Origin: Bacteroidales bacterium
GTDB taxonomy: Bacteria > Bacteroidota > Bacteroidia > Bacteroidales > WCHB1-69
Length of the DNA: 64,000 nt
Reading direction: 5' to 3'
NCBI GenBank assembly: GCA_017615795.1
Contig: JAFZZK010000047.1
Span: 1 to 64,000 of the forward strand
The translations under genes and the position numbers were made by a program. The first letter of the stretch is position 1. Each line of letters starts with the position of its first letter. Below are positions 36,055 to 44,841 of the stretch, one piece after another. The notes beneath the pieces are model-generated. The model was given only the letters and a program-made list of their open reading frames with translations. It searched no databases and was not told where the DNA came from.

Positions 36055-36441
36055 CTATTTTTGAATGATGATCTTTTGAGTGACTACAGCCTCTTTGCTG
36101 CTTAGTTTCAGCATATAGATCCCCGCTGCGAGGTTCTTTAGGTCAAGCGTTTTGCTGAACTGGCTTTCAGGTGCAGTGAAATGTTCTGTTATCAAGGTTT
36201 TGCCTTGAATGGAGGAGATCTCCAAAAATAGGGCGCCCAGCGCCTCCTGCCCGGAAGCCAGGAGCGTTATCTCTCCACTGCTGGGGTTGGGGTAGACTTC
36301 CAATTCCAACGGATTGGCAGAGAAATGTGTGGCGATGGATGTTTCAGTGCAGGGTAGGGGCAGATGTAACGTGATCACCGTTTGCCCGTTGAGCGAAAGG
36401 AATAGAAGCAAGGCTCCTATAAAGGTAACGACTTTATGCAT
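36055..36441 (-). CDS. Mini T9SS protein: signal peptide plus sorting domain
   Basis: Only 128 residues. It consists of a signal peptide (VVTFIGALLLFLSLNGQ), a ~25-residue linker, and a type A T9SS C-terminal domain from about residue 48 (LEVYPNPSSGEITL ... TLDLKNLAAGIYMLKLSSKE ... QKIIIQK). There is no passenger domain. It may be a real peptide-sized cargo, a decoy or lipoylation/attachment substrate, or the remnant of a larger gene. It has its own minus-7 box and lies 12 bases after the SGNH gene. Confidence 0.8.
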   Translation of the reverse strand: MHKVVTFIGALLLFLSLNGQTVITLHLPLPCTETSIATHFSANPLELEVYPNPSSGEITLLASGQEALGALFLEISSIQGKTLITEHFTAPESQFSKTLDLKNLAAGIYMLKLSSKEAVVTQKIIIQK

Positions 36442-36453
36442 AGATGATTTCTT

Positions 36454-37611
36454 TTAATTCGAGGCTGCAAAGATAGCGTTTTTATGGGTATTTATTGATT
36501 CTTGGATTTCTTCCAGACAATGCCATCCGAAATTCCTCAGGTTTGCATCCGTGGTCATCAGCAGGATGACGTCTTTCTGCCTTAAGACCTCGGGCAGGGT
36601 CCGTTTGTCAACATAGTAGGCGGTTGGATCCCAGATGTGAGGATATATGGTGAGATTGTAGTACCAGAACTCGGGTTGGTCGAACCACTGCTTCAGGATG
36701 CCGTGGTTCCAAAGACTCCAGACATAGCTGTCGGCGATGACGAGCGCGCGCGGGCGCGAACCCGTGACGGGCTGCGGCTCCATGACGGGGAAGCAGAGCT
36801 TCTCGTGCGGCAGCTCCGACAGCAGGTTCATCGGAGGCTCCAAGTCGAAGTCGAGGTCCTTATTGACCGTGGAGAGCGTGTCAAACACATGGCGGAACGA
36901 GGGCATCGTAATCTGGCACTCCCGCTCGATGAATCGTTGCAGCGTGTCGGCAGCGTGCCACATCCCATAGGTGGTCCAGTGGATGCCGTGGCGGCTGTAG
37001 AGCGGGTACGGCTCGCTGACGACGATGGACTGGAAATAGGCGTTCAGATCCAACATGCGCACCCCCAGCTCCTTGGCAATGCGGGTATAGCTGTCGTAAT
37101 TGGTCTGTGCGCCCTTGCGGCAGCGTCGCGGCAGATATTCGGGCATACAGCGCGCCTTGCCAGGCTCCAACACTAACAAAAACTCGATGCCATGGCTGTG
37201 CAAGGAATCTTGCAATCTCTTGAATTTTAAAAGATTGTCTCTGACAATGGCCTCGCCGACAAAATCTTTGCCCTGATACTCGTCAATATAGATGTTCTCA
37301 TAGAAATAATCGTCCTGTCCGATGATGAGTTTCGGCGCAGAAGAATATTTGAAAAGTCTATAATTCAGTTCGTTGTAGAGTCGCACGGCATGGTTGCAGC
37401 CCCCCACGCTCTGCTTGACCAGCATTTCATCCCTGTCGTGAGAACCGAGATAGAGCATGACGGGAGTTCTCTCTTTGTCGGGAATGGGGGGGATGCCAAA
37501 GAGCGGCTTTCCTCTCGTGGCCGGCACAAACATCAGCACGCCCGGCAGTGTCATGATGACGAGCAGGAGGGCGAAGAGGATGCGGCAGGGTCGTTGTGTA
37601 TTGGGGTCCAT
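36454..37611 (-). CDS. SGNH/AlgJ-like O-acyltransferase partner
   Basis: A 385-residue protein with one N-terminal membrane anchor (ILFALLLVIMTLPGVLMFVP) and a periplasmic domain of the AlgX/AlgJ SGNH-hydrolase type. GQDDYFYENIYI is near the start. The Asp-His pair is in YSRHGIHWTTYGMWHAAD, and the serine is in ALVIADSYVWSLWNHG. Proteins of this kind take an acyl group delivered by an MBOAT protein and transfer it to a polysaccharide. The MBOAT gene is three bases upstream. Confidence 0.8.
   Translation of the reverse strand: MDPNTQRPCRILFALLLVIMTLPGVLMFVPATRGKPLFGIPPIPDKERTPVMLYLGSHDRDEMLVKQSVGGCNHAVRLYNELNYRLFKYSSAPKLIIGQDDYFYENIYIDEYQGKDFVGEAIVRDNLLKFKRLQDSLHSHGIEFLLVLEPGKARCMPEYLPRRCRKGAQTNYDSYTRIAKELGVRMLDLNAYFQSIVVSEPYPLYSRHGIHWTTYGMWHAADTLQRFIERECQITMPSFRHVFDTLSTVNKDLDFDLEPPMNLLSELPHEKLCFPVMEPQPVTGSRPRALVIADSYVWSLWNHGILKQWFDQPEFWYYNLTIYPHIWDPTAYYVDKRTLPEVLRQKDVILLMTTDANLRNFGWHCLEEIQESINTHKNAIFAASN
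36468..36475 (-). promoter_or_regulatory. Internal minus-7 box for the mini T9SS gene
   Basis: TATCTTTG on the minus strand, 26 bases before ATG 36441. It lies within the last codons of the SGNH gene, so the two downstream genes can be transcribed separately from the rest of the operon. Confidence 0.6.
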
Positions 37612-37614
37612 AGG

Positions 37615-39036
37615 TCAGAATCTGAAATAGATGAAAGGATTGAAGCCGCTGGCAAGCAGTGCGCAACCGTTGAGCACGTACAGTGCCACCATGAAGAGCG
37701 TGACGAGAATGGCCCGGCGGGTGCTTAAGGTGCGTCCATACAGGCCGTTGGCCGCTGATTCGATCTTGCTGAAGATGCCTGAGAAGGCGCAAAGGGTTGC
37801 CGCGATGAGAATGAACATGAAGCGGGTGTCAAGGAGGATGCCGTCGGCAGGCGCGCTCCACGCGAAGAGGCGGCTGATATACTCGACGGCGTAGCCCGTC
37901 GTGTCGGCGCGGAAGATCACCCAGCCTATCATCACGAAAAGGAAGGTGAGCAGGGTGGAGGGGATTTTGCCCATTTTGTCCAACAACTTGCGCAATCCCC
38001 ACTTGTCAAGCACAAGGAACAATCCGTGATAAAGCCCCCAGATTACAAAGGTCCAGGCCGCACCGTGCCAGAGGCCGGAGAGGAGGAATACGATGACGAG
38101 GTTGAGGTAGGTGCGTGCCGTGCCCTTGCGGTTGCCGCCAAGCGGGATATAAAGGTAGTCTTTCATCCAGTTGCCCAGCGTGATGTGCCACCGTTTCCAG
38201 AATTCGGTGAAGCTGCGCGATATATAGGGGAAGTTGAAGTTTTCGGGGAAGGAGAATCCAAACATTCGGCCCAAGCCGAGTGCCATGTCGGAGTAGCCTG
38301 CAAAATCGAAATAAATTTGCAAGGTGTAGGCTAACATGCCTATCCAAGCGGTGCTGGCGGCCAACTCGGCTGGCGCAGTGGCGAAGATGATATCCACCTG
38401 CTTGGCTAACACGTTGGCTATTAACATCTTCTTGGATAATCCGATAAGGAATCTATAGAGTCCGTTGAATCGGTTGGCGGGGGTGTCCTGCGCGCTGCGG
38501 TCGGCTAATTGCGCCACAATCTCCTTGTAGCGGATAATGGGGCCGGCGATGAGCTGCGGGAACATCAGGATGTAGAGGGCCAGCACCTCCCAGCGGCGCT
38601 GCGCGGGATGGTCCCTGCGATATACATCCACCATGTATGATATTTTCTGGAAGGTGACGAACGAGATGCCCACGGGCAATGCGACCTTGTGCCATTCAAA
38701 TGGCTCCATCCCAAACCACCTGTATAGTTGCTGCACGTTGTCGATGAAGAAGTTGGCATACTTGAAATAGGCCAGGATGCCGATGTTGAGCACCAAGGAA
38801 AGCGCCAGCCATCCTTTCCGCTTTTTGCCTTCGGCTTTGTCCATGGCACGGGCAATGAAGTAGTCGGCGGTGATGGAGACGAGAAGCAGGGCGATGAAAC
38901 TCGGCTCGCTCCAGGAATAAAACAGCAGACTTGCAATCAATAACAGCACATTCCGGCCTCTTGCAGGCATCAGGTAGTACAGTATCAGTACTGCCGGCAA
39001 GAAGATGAACAAGAAGGTGGCGGAACTGAAAACCAT
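37615..39036 (-). CDS. MBOAT-family O-acyltransferase (AlgI-like)
   Basis: A 473-residue polytopic membrane protein with the family N-terminus (MVFSSATFLFIFLPAVLILYYL). The conserved part is YFDFAGYSDMALGLGRMFGF...NFPYISRSFTEFWKRWHITLG, and the catalytic histidine is in LSGLWHGAAWTFVIWGLYHG. It moves acyl groups (usually acetyl) across the membrane for O-acylation of a surface glycan. It is paired with the SGNH gene and lies six bases after a T9SS cargo gene, which is an unusual neighbourhood. Confidence 0.93.
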   Translation of the reverse strand: MVFSSATFLFIFLPAVLILYYLMPARGRNVLLLIASLLFYSWSEPSFIALLLVSITADYFIARAMDKAEGKKRKGWLALSLVLNIGILAYFKYANFFIDNVQQLYRWFGMEPFEWHKVALPVGISFVTFQKISYMVDVYRRDHPAQRRWEVLALYILMFPQLIAGPIIRYKEIVAQLADRSAQDTPANRFNGLYRFLIGLSKKMLIANVLAKQVDIIFATAPAELAASTAWIGMLAYTLQIYFDFAGYSDMALGLGRMFGFSFPENFNFPYISRSFTEFWKRWHITLGNWMKDYLYIPLGGNRKGTARTYLNLVIVFLLSGLWHGAAWTFVIWGLYHGLFLVLDKWGLRKLLDKMGKIPSTLLTFLFVMIGWVIFRADTTGYAVEYISRLFAWSAPADGILLDTRFMFILIAATLCAFSGIFSKIESAANGLYGRTLSTRRAILVTLFMVALYVLNGCALLASGFNPFIYFRF

Positions 39037-39042
39037 GTGTCT

Positions 39043-40842
39043 CTAATCTTTCAAAAACTTCTTTGTCACAGTTTTTCCACCATCCTGATACGTCAGAAAA
39101 TACATCCCTGTAGGCAAGTCTGCCACCGGAATCCGGCACTGGGTCCCCTCGGCCTTTTGTTGGTGGCAAACCCTTCCCAACAAGTCGGTGATCACTGCCG
39201 AACCGTTCATTTCTTCCCCTTCGCTCATTTCCAACGTCACATATTGGGTGGCGGGGTTGGGGTAGAGGTGCAGGTCTTGGGCGGACATCGTGTGATCATC
39301 GATTTTGGCGGCTTTATGCAATGTGATGGGAATGATGAAGGTCGTGTCAAGTCCGGCGACCGTTACCCGAAGTGCTGTGGTATAGTCGCCTGCAAAGAAT
39401 CCTGAAGTGTTGAAGTTGAGTGTTATGTTGCGCTGTTGGTGCGCGTTCAGGGAACCATTGGGCGTGGCGACGCTCACCCACCCGACAGGATTGTTGTTTT
39501 CATCGCATAACTCGTTGTCAAAAAGCAAGTAAACGCCCGATTCGTTGGAGAATTGCAAGGTGCGTTCAAAACATGGGCTCTCCTCCGCCTCATGTATTAC
39601 ATCAATGCTGGTCGGTGAGATGGCCAGTTGCGGCAGTTCTTCGTCGTAGTTGCTCAAACAGATGTCGTCGATCCAGACGCAGTCGCTGCCCGAGTTGACG
39701 GACTGGTCCTTGATGTAGCGCCAGGTCAGGATGTGATTGCCTTCTAAAATGGGGTAGGAGACTGATGTCCAATCACCTTGCCCCGACCAGCGCGCTTTCT
39801 GCACACCGTCGATATAGAAATAGAGCCAGTCGTAGTTGTTCTCGCTGGAAACGCGATACATGAAGGATATCTCGCCGTCGTGGTGGATGGTGACGGGCAT
39901 GTTGACGGTGCTGGAATCGTAGTGGGTGATGACGCCGCTGCGAAGGCTGTAGAAGTCGCTGTAGGCATTTGCATTATCAAGGAACCAACTCGCCTGTGTG
40001 CCTTCACCGTACATTTCGGGAGGAATGACACCCGCGGCGAAATCCGTGCAGTTGGAAATGCCGATGATGGAGACGAACTGTCGGTTTAAAATGGTTCCGG
40101 AAGATTGTCTTGCCGCTGTAATTTCGACATCAAAGGTGTGTCCGTCAATGAATTGTGAATTGGTGGAAATGATGGCAGGGAAGACAAATGTTTCGTCGCC
40201 ATATAGCATCTCCTTGAGCATGGGAGTGGAAACCACCTGTATGCCAGGCTCGTCGGTCTGCATCGTGAATGTGATGTTGCTGATTTCCGAGGTTCCTTCA
40301 TTGTGGAAAGTGAAGAAGATGGTGTCGGTTTCATTGCTGTTCACCAATCCGTTACGGTTCCCGTTGTCTATAACGAAATAGTCTGTCAGCGAGAGTCTGA
40401 ATGATTGTACGCGATAAGAACGGTAAGCAATGGCGGTTTCTGTGTTGTTGGTTATAAGGAAGGTGAAAGTGACAATGTCGCCATCTGCAATTTCTTCGTC
40501 CAAAACGCAGGTGGCGCAACTGTGCAGCGCATATTCATTGCCGGGTGCAATGTATTCGAAGTATTCGGTGCTGTCCAGAAAGTGTACATGCGGATTTACG
40601 GAGGTGACGGTCAATTGGCAGTTTTGAAAGGGCTCGTTACCGGCATTGTTGACATGAACAGAGAAGACCAGCGTGTCGCCCGCCTCAATCATCGGAGATG
40701 CTTCTCCATTCAGTGTGATGCTGCTGAAATGCAGGGCATCCGTGAAGCGCGTGGTGGGCTGTGCCTGTAGTGTCTTGAAGCCCCAAAGCCCCAATATCCA
40801 TATTAACCAAAACTTTAAGATATGTCTACTAAATAAATGCAT
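39043..40842 (-). CDS. T9SS-exported adhesin-like protein with MAM/cleaved-adhesin-like domain
   Basis: A 599-residue protein with signal peptide (WLIWILGLWGFKTLQAQ). The first half has two Ig-like beta domains, the first with the distinctive DSTEYFEYIAPGNEYALHSCATCV stretch. A jelly-roll domain (about 260-395) follows, with SSENNYDWLYFYIDGVQ and VWIDDICL, like MAM or gingipain cleaved-adhesin domains. A further beta domain and a type A T9SS sorting domain (LHLYPNPATQYVTLEM ... DLPTGMYFLTYQDGG ... KKFLKD) end the protein. The same arrangement, clearly related, forms the C-terminal half of the upstream protease gene product. Confidence 0.85.
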   Translation of the reverse strand: MHLFSRHILKFWLIWILGLWGFKTLQAQPTTRFTDALHFSSITLNGEASPMIEAGDTLVFSVHVNNAGNEPFQNCQLTVTSVNPHVHFLDSTEYFEYIAPGNEYALHSCATCVLDEEIADGDIVTFTFLITNNTETAIAYRSYRVQSFRLSLTDYFVIDNGNRNGLVNSNETDTIFFTFHNEGTSEISNITFTMQTDEPGIQVVSTPMLKEMLYGDETFVFPAIISTNSQFIDGHTFDVEITAARQSSGTILNRQFVSIIGISNCTDFAAGVIPPEMYGEGTQASWFLDNANAYSDFYSLRSGVITHYDSSTVNMPVTIHHDGEISFMYRVSSENNYDWLYFYIDGVQKARWSGQGDWTSVSYPILEGNHILTWRYIKDQSVNSGSDCVWIDDICLSNYDEELPQLAISPTSIDVIHEAEESPCFERTLQFSNESGVYLLFDNELCDENNNPVGWVSVATPNGSLNAHQQRNITLNFNTSGFFAGDYTTALRVTVAGLDTTFIIPITLHKAAKIDDHTMSAQDLHLYPNPATQYVTLEMSEGEEMNGSAVITDLLGRVCHQQKAEGTQCRIPVADLPTGMYFLTYQDGGKTVTKKFLKD

Positions 40843-40867
40843 ATCAATAATTTAATATATTAATGAT

Positions 40868-43800
40868 TTAATACTTTAGCAACTTGGAGGTAATTGTATC
40901 CCCGTTTTCAATTTCCACTTTCAGCAGATAGATGCCGGCAGGCAATCCCGACAAGTTTAGATTTCCTTGATAATCGTTTACGGGTATGATGGCTACGGTT
41001 CGGCCGTAAAGGTCGGTGACGGTCACACGTTCGATGAGGGTGCTCTCGTGTTGCACGGTGACACTTCCGTATGTTGGATTGGGATAGACTTTCAGCTCGC
41101 GGGACTGCTCCACGGTCGGGATGCCCACGCTGCTGACGTGCATGGTGACGGGGACGAGCTGCTCGCCGCCGGTGTGGCGAATGTGCAGCGTGGCGTGATG
41201 GTCGTTCTCTGCGCAGCCGTAACTGTTGAAGTGAAGGACAATCTGTTGTTGCCCGTTCGCATCGATGAAGTCGTTGGCAGGTGCGCAGGTGATCCATAAC
41301 GGTGTGTGTCCCTCTTCGTCTTCCAATACATTGTTGAACAGGATGATACCATTGAAGGGGCTCCCCAATGTGACCACTGCGCTGTCGGTTACATGGGCGG
41401 AGACACCCATTGTGATTTCCACAGATTCCGGGTGAACGTCCAGCTCAAAGGTGGGGTTGTCGAACTCCGCAAAGCAGATGTCGTCAATCCAGACGTGATC
41501 CTCGTTGCTGCTGGTGTTGTAGTCCTTGATGTATTTCCAGGAGGCGTTATGGCTGCCCGCCTCGACGGGATAGTGTACGTCGGTCCAGTTGTGTACGCCC
41601 GACCAGCGTCCTTGTTGCACGCCGTCGATGAAGAAGTAAAGCCAGTCGTATTTGTTCTCCGAGGAGGTGCGGAAAGCGAACATCAGGTGCTCGCCTTGCA
41701 CGGAGGTGAACTCGATTTGCACGGTGCTGGTGTCATTGTGACTGATGTCGCCGCTGCGCAGGCAGGCACGCCCGGAGCTGTTATCGAATATCCAGTCGGC
41801 TTGGGAGACGCCGCCTGTGAACTGCGTGGGCACGTGCCCGTCCTCAAAGTCGAAACAGACGGTCTCGCCGAGAATGGTGACAGTCTTGACATCCGCCAAC
41901 GCGCCGTTGACGTAAATGTCCAAGTAGGCATTGAATGTTGTGCCAGGCACGTAGTCCGGGGTGACGTAGAGGATGGCCGGCAGCTCAAACGTTGCTTCTG
42001 CAGCGATGGCGTCGAGGTGCCTCGTTGCAACAGGAACCTCCACTTCAGGGACAGGAACGCGCAAGCGCAGGTCCACATTGTGGATCTCTCCTTTGTTGTT
42101 GCGCAGGGTCAACAGCAACGTGTCCAGCTCGATGGGATGGAGTATGCCTGTGTTGTTGCCGTGGTTGAGGATGGCGTAGTGTAGTAGAGAGAAATCGTAG
42201 CTGTGGACAGCAAAGGCGCGCGTGGTGGTGACGGAGGCGATGTCGTTGGCGATCTCGATGGAGAACGGAATCTCATGCCCGTCGGGAACACCTCTTCGCA
42301 CGACGCACGTGACGCAGTTGTTGAGCGTGTACTCGTTGCCGGGACCGATGTAGCCAAAATATTCGGTGCTGTCGATGAACGAGACGAATGGGTCTGTGCT
42401 GCGCACATGCAGGACGCCGTTGGGATAGGCCAATGTGTCTGTGTTGAGGACGGAAATGGTAAACCGCATCGTGTCGCCCACAAAGAGATTGGGATTGTCG
42501 CTGTTGTTGATTTTGAGGTCTGACATCAGAAGACGCGATGTGTAGAGGCTGGAGATGTGAAATCGCCTGGTCGTCTCCACGTCGTTGTTGTCGTAGCAGG
42601 TGAGCGAGAAGGTGGCGTCCTCGAATGCGCGTTCGGACTTGCCTGACAGGGTGCCGGAGGCGGAGAGTGTCAGGCAGTCGGGGAGGATGCTGGGCGTCAT
42701 CGAGAAGCTGCGGTGCGCAATGTTGGCGGCAACCTGTCTTGAAACAGGCGTGTGCTGGATCACCTGCTGGTCGCCACGCAAGAGCGCTGACCAGAAATTG
42801 CTCCCGGAGAAGGTCATATCCCCATATTGGAACTCGATGACACCCGAAGCGTGCAATGTGACGGCAAAGTTCACTGACGAGGATGTCTGTCCCGATATCT
42901 TGGCAGAGAACACCAAGGTGAGCATGTCGTTGCCTGCAATCTTGCGGACACTGCAGTTGGTCAGGTCGGCCTTGAAGGGGCAGATGGAGCGGATGGACAT
43001 GGTCTGCATATCCGAATGTTGCAGGAAGGGCCAGTTGGCGGGCTGGTGGTGGAAGGCGATGTAGCCGTCGGCGTAGACGACAATTTGGTCGTATTCGTCG
43101 CCATAGTAGGGGAACTCGAAAGGCAGGTTGACGATGGCGTAGCCGGTGCCGGTGTTGGAGAGGCTCACAGCTTGTCCCGATTCGGTGGGGTAGGATGAGT
43201 TGGTTTCCGAGATTTCGAACTGCCGGCTCACCTCCCAGCGGTAAGGGGGCTTGCCGCCGGTCGCGGTCAGCGTCTTGCTGTAGGGCACAAAGGCCTCCAT
43301 ATCCGGCAGCACCGTGTCCTGGATCTCGGGTTTCGTGAAGTGGATGGCACGCACCACCGACAAGGTGGTCGTCGTGTTGTTGGCGATGGGCACGTTACCG
43401 TTGGGACAAACCTGCTCATCCCCCACGCCCGAGGTGTAGTCCATCAAACTGAATCCTATAATCTGTCCGTCGCTCGCATTGTCAGGGTCGTCCTCAATCA
43501 CGTTGAAGAAGAACTTGCAGGGTGCGTCCGGAGTGGCGTAGTTGAGCAGCGGACTCACGTCAAGTCCCAGTTCGATATCCTTGTTTGACTCGTCGGTGTT
43601 GTCGCCCAACATATAGAGGTCGCCGCCCTGGAAGTTGAAGACGCGGAACTCAAGGGTGTGTTCGGGCTGGGTGGCGTTGACGTTGTTGGCGATGCCGGCG
43701 GTGAGCTTGATCTTGCCGCGCGACGAGTGGCGAATCATTGCCTTGTAGGTGATTTGCGGGAAGACCTCGTCCTTCACCTGCACCACATAGACGCACTTGT

Positions 43801-44782
43801 TCCAGATGCCGCCCTCTGCGGGCAGCGACGCTAACTTGCAGTAGGGCAGGTAGCAGTAGCCGTTGTCGCCAAAAGCATCGCCGAAGGTGTTGCAGAAGAT
43901 GACGGCGCCGATCTCCCAGTCCTTCATGTTCACCACGCCGTCGCCGTTGATGTCAATGTCGTTGGTATATTGCCCGTCGCCGTTGTAGTCCCAGCAGACG
44001 GCGTCGTTGTAGCCGACGATGGTCTGCGAGTGGTTGACGGTGGTGGTGAGGTTGACCACGATGTGCTTACCCGCCTCGGGCGCACCGGGAGGAATCACTG
44101 AAAGACCGGAGTTGCCGTAGTAGGTGCAGTAGTAGTTGGCCAGACCGCCGGAGCTCTCGCCCGCCAGGTGGTCGTATAGCCAGTGCTTGAGCGTCAGCAG
44201 TCCCTCTTCGTCGTCCACGGGGATGGCGTACATCTCCGAGATGCGGTTCTTCATCGCGCTGTGGTAGGTCTCGTACCCGCTGATCCAGCGGCTGGCGCCC
44301 CCCGTACTGAACCATCCGCCCCATTCGTTGACATTGGGCGTGCCGGCGGTACGGATTACCTCCCACGTCTCCATAAAGGCTACCCCGCGACTGCTACCAC
44401 CGTTGCAGAAGTTCCAGGCGAAGTGCGAGGGGTAGTTGTAGTTCATTCCCCATAAAGGGCTCACGTTGCGCCGCCGTGCCAACTCATACGCGAAATTATA
44501 GCAGATGCTGCTGGCCTGGCCGCACTCCAATGCCGCCTGGTAGAATATCGCGGGCATCCACATCCGCTCTGAGTTGTTTACGTAGGAGGGCAGCGGGATG
44601 TTGCGCTCGTCTTGCGACAACTTCAGCCTCGGCACATTGCTGAGTGCGGCCGATTCCAACGCTTCCATAGGGGGTATCGACGCATACAGGCTGTCAATGT
44701 CGTATGCCGTCGGACCTGGTTGCGCGACCGCAAAGGTCGTCAACAAAGCCAGTATGGTGAATAGGGCGGACCTCTTTCTCAT
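40868..44782 (-). CDS. T9SS-exported papain-like cysteine protease with adhesin domains
   Basis: A 1304-residue protein from ATG 44782 (MRKRSALFTILALLTTFAVAQ); the frame is open to 44941 but the extension crosses the promoter and lacks a signal. The catalytic domain has Cys94 in ECGQASSICYNFAYE (Gln of the oxyanion hole in the same motif) and His251 in VNHSQTIVGYND, as in C1 peptidases. A calcium-loop-like DYNGDGQYTNDIDINGDG lies just after it. Then come an Ig-like putative domain (~535-640), two or three beta domains, a MAM/cleaved-adhesin-like jelly roll (ENKYDWLYFFIDGVQ, VWIDDICF) and a type A T9SS sorting domain (LKVYPNPTYGSVTV ... GLPAGIYLLKVEI). It is first in a six-gene probable operon. 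Probably a secreted protein-degrading adhesin. Confidence 0.88.
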   Translation of the reverse strand: MRKRSALFTILALLTTFAVAQPGPTAYDIDSLYASIPPMEALESAALSNVPRLKLSQDERNIPLPSYVNNSERMWMPAIFYQAALECGQASSICYNFAYELARRRNVSPLWGMNYNYPSHFAWNFCNGGSSRGVAFMETWEVIRTAGTPNVNEWGGWFSTGGASRWISGYETYHSAMKNRISEMYAIPVDDEEGLLTLKHWLYDHLAGESSGGLANYYCTYYGNSGLSVIPPGAPEAGKHIVVNLTTTVNHSQTIVGYNDAVCWDYNGDGQYTNDIDINGDGVVNMKDWEIGAVIFCNTFGDAFGDNGYCYLPYCKLASLPAEGGIWNKCVYVVQVKDEVFPQITYKAMIRHSSRGKIKLTAGIANNVNATQPEHTLEFRVFNFQGGDLYMLGDNTDESNKDIELGLDVSPLLNYATPDAPCKFFFNVIEDDPDNASDGQIIGFSLMDYTSGVGDEQVCPNGNVPIANNTTTTLSVVRAIHFTKPEIQDTVLPDMEAFVPYSKTLTATGGKPPYRWEVSRQFEISETNSSYPTESGQAVSLSNTGTGYAIVNLPFEFPYYGDEYDQIVVYADGYIAFHHQPANWPFLQHSDMQTMSIRSICPFKADLTNCSVRKIAGNDMLTLVFSAKISGQTSSSVNFAVTLHASGVIEFQYGDMTFSGSNFWSALLRGDQQVIQHTPVSRQVAANIAHRSFSMTPSILPDCLTLSASGTLSGKSERAFEDATFSLTCYDNNDVETTRRFHISSLYTSRLLMSDLKINNSDNPNLFVGDTMRFTISVLNTDTLAYPNGVLHVRSTDPFVSFIDSTEYFGYIGPGNEYTLNNCVTCVVRRGVPDGHEIPFSIEIANDIASVTTTRAFAVHSYDFSLLHYAILNHGNNTGILHPIELDTLLLTLRNNKGEIHNVDLRLRVPVPEVEVPVATRHLDAIAAEATFELPAILYVTPDYVPGTTFNAYLDIYVNGALADVKTVTILGETVCFDFEDGHVPTQFTGGVSQADWIFDNSSGRACLRSGDISHNDTSTVQIEFTSVQGEHLMFAFRTSSENKYDWLYFFIDGVQQGRWSGVHNWTDVHYPVEAGSHNASWKYIKDYNTSSNEDHVWIDDICFAEFDNPTFELDVHPESVEITMGVSAHVTDSAVVTLGSPFNGIILFNNVLEDEEGHTPLWITCAPANDFIDANGQQQIVLHFNSYGCAENDHHATLHIRHTGGEQLVPVTMHVSSVGIPTVEQSRELKVYPNPTYGSVTVQHESTLIERVTVTDLYGRTVAIIPVNDYQGNLNLSGLPAGIYLLKVEIENGDTITSKLLKY

Positions 44783-44809
44783 ATTTTTTATGCTAAATAA
44801 ATAAAACCG

Positions 44810-44817
44810 CAAACATA
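44810..44817 (-). promoter_or_regulatory. Minus-7 box for the cysteine-protease operon
   Basis: TATGTTTG on the minus strand, 28 bases before ATG 44782. It is the likely start of the operon running to 31901. Confidence 0.6.
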
Positions 44818-44841
44818 CAAAAAAAACACAATCGCTACCCA

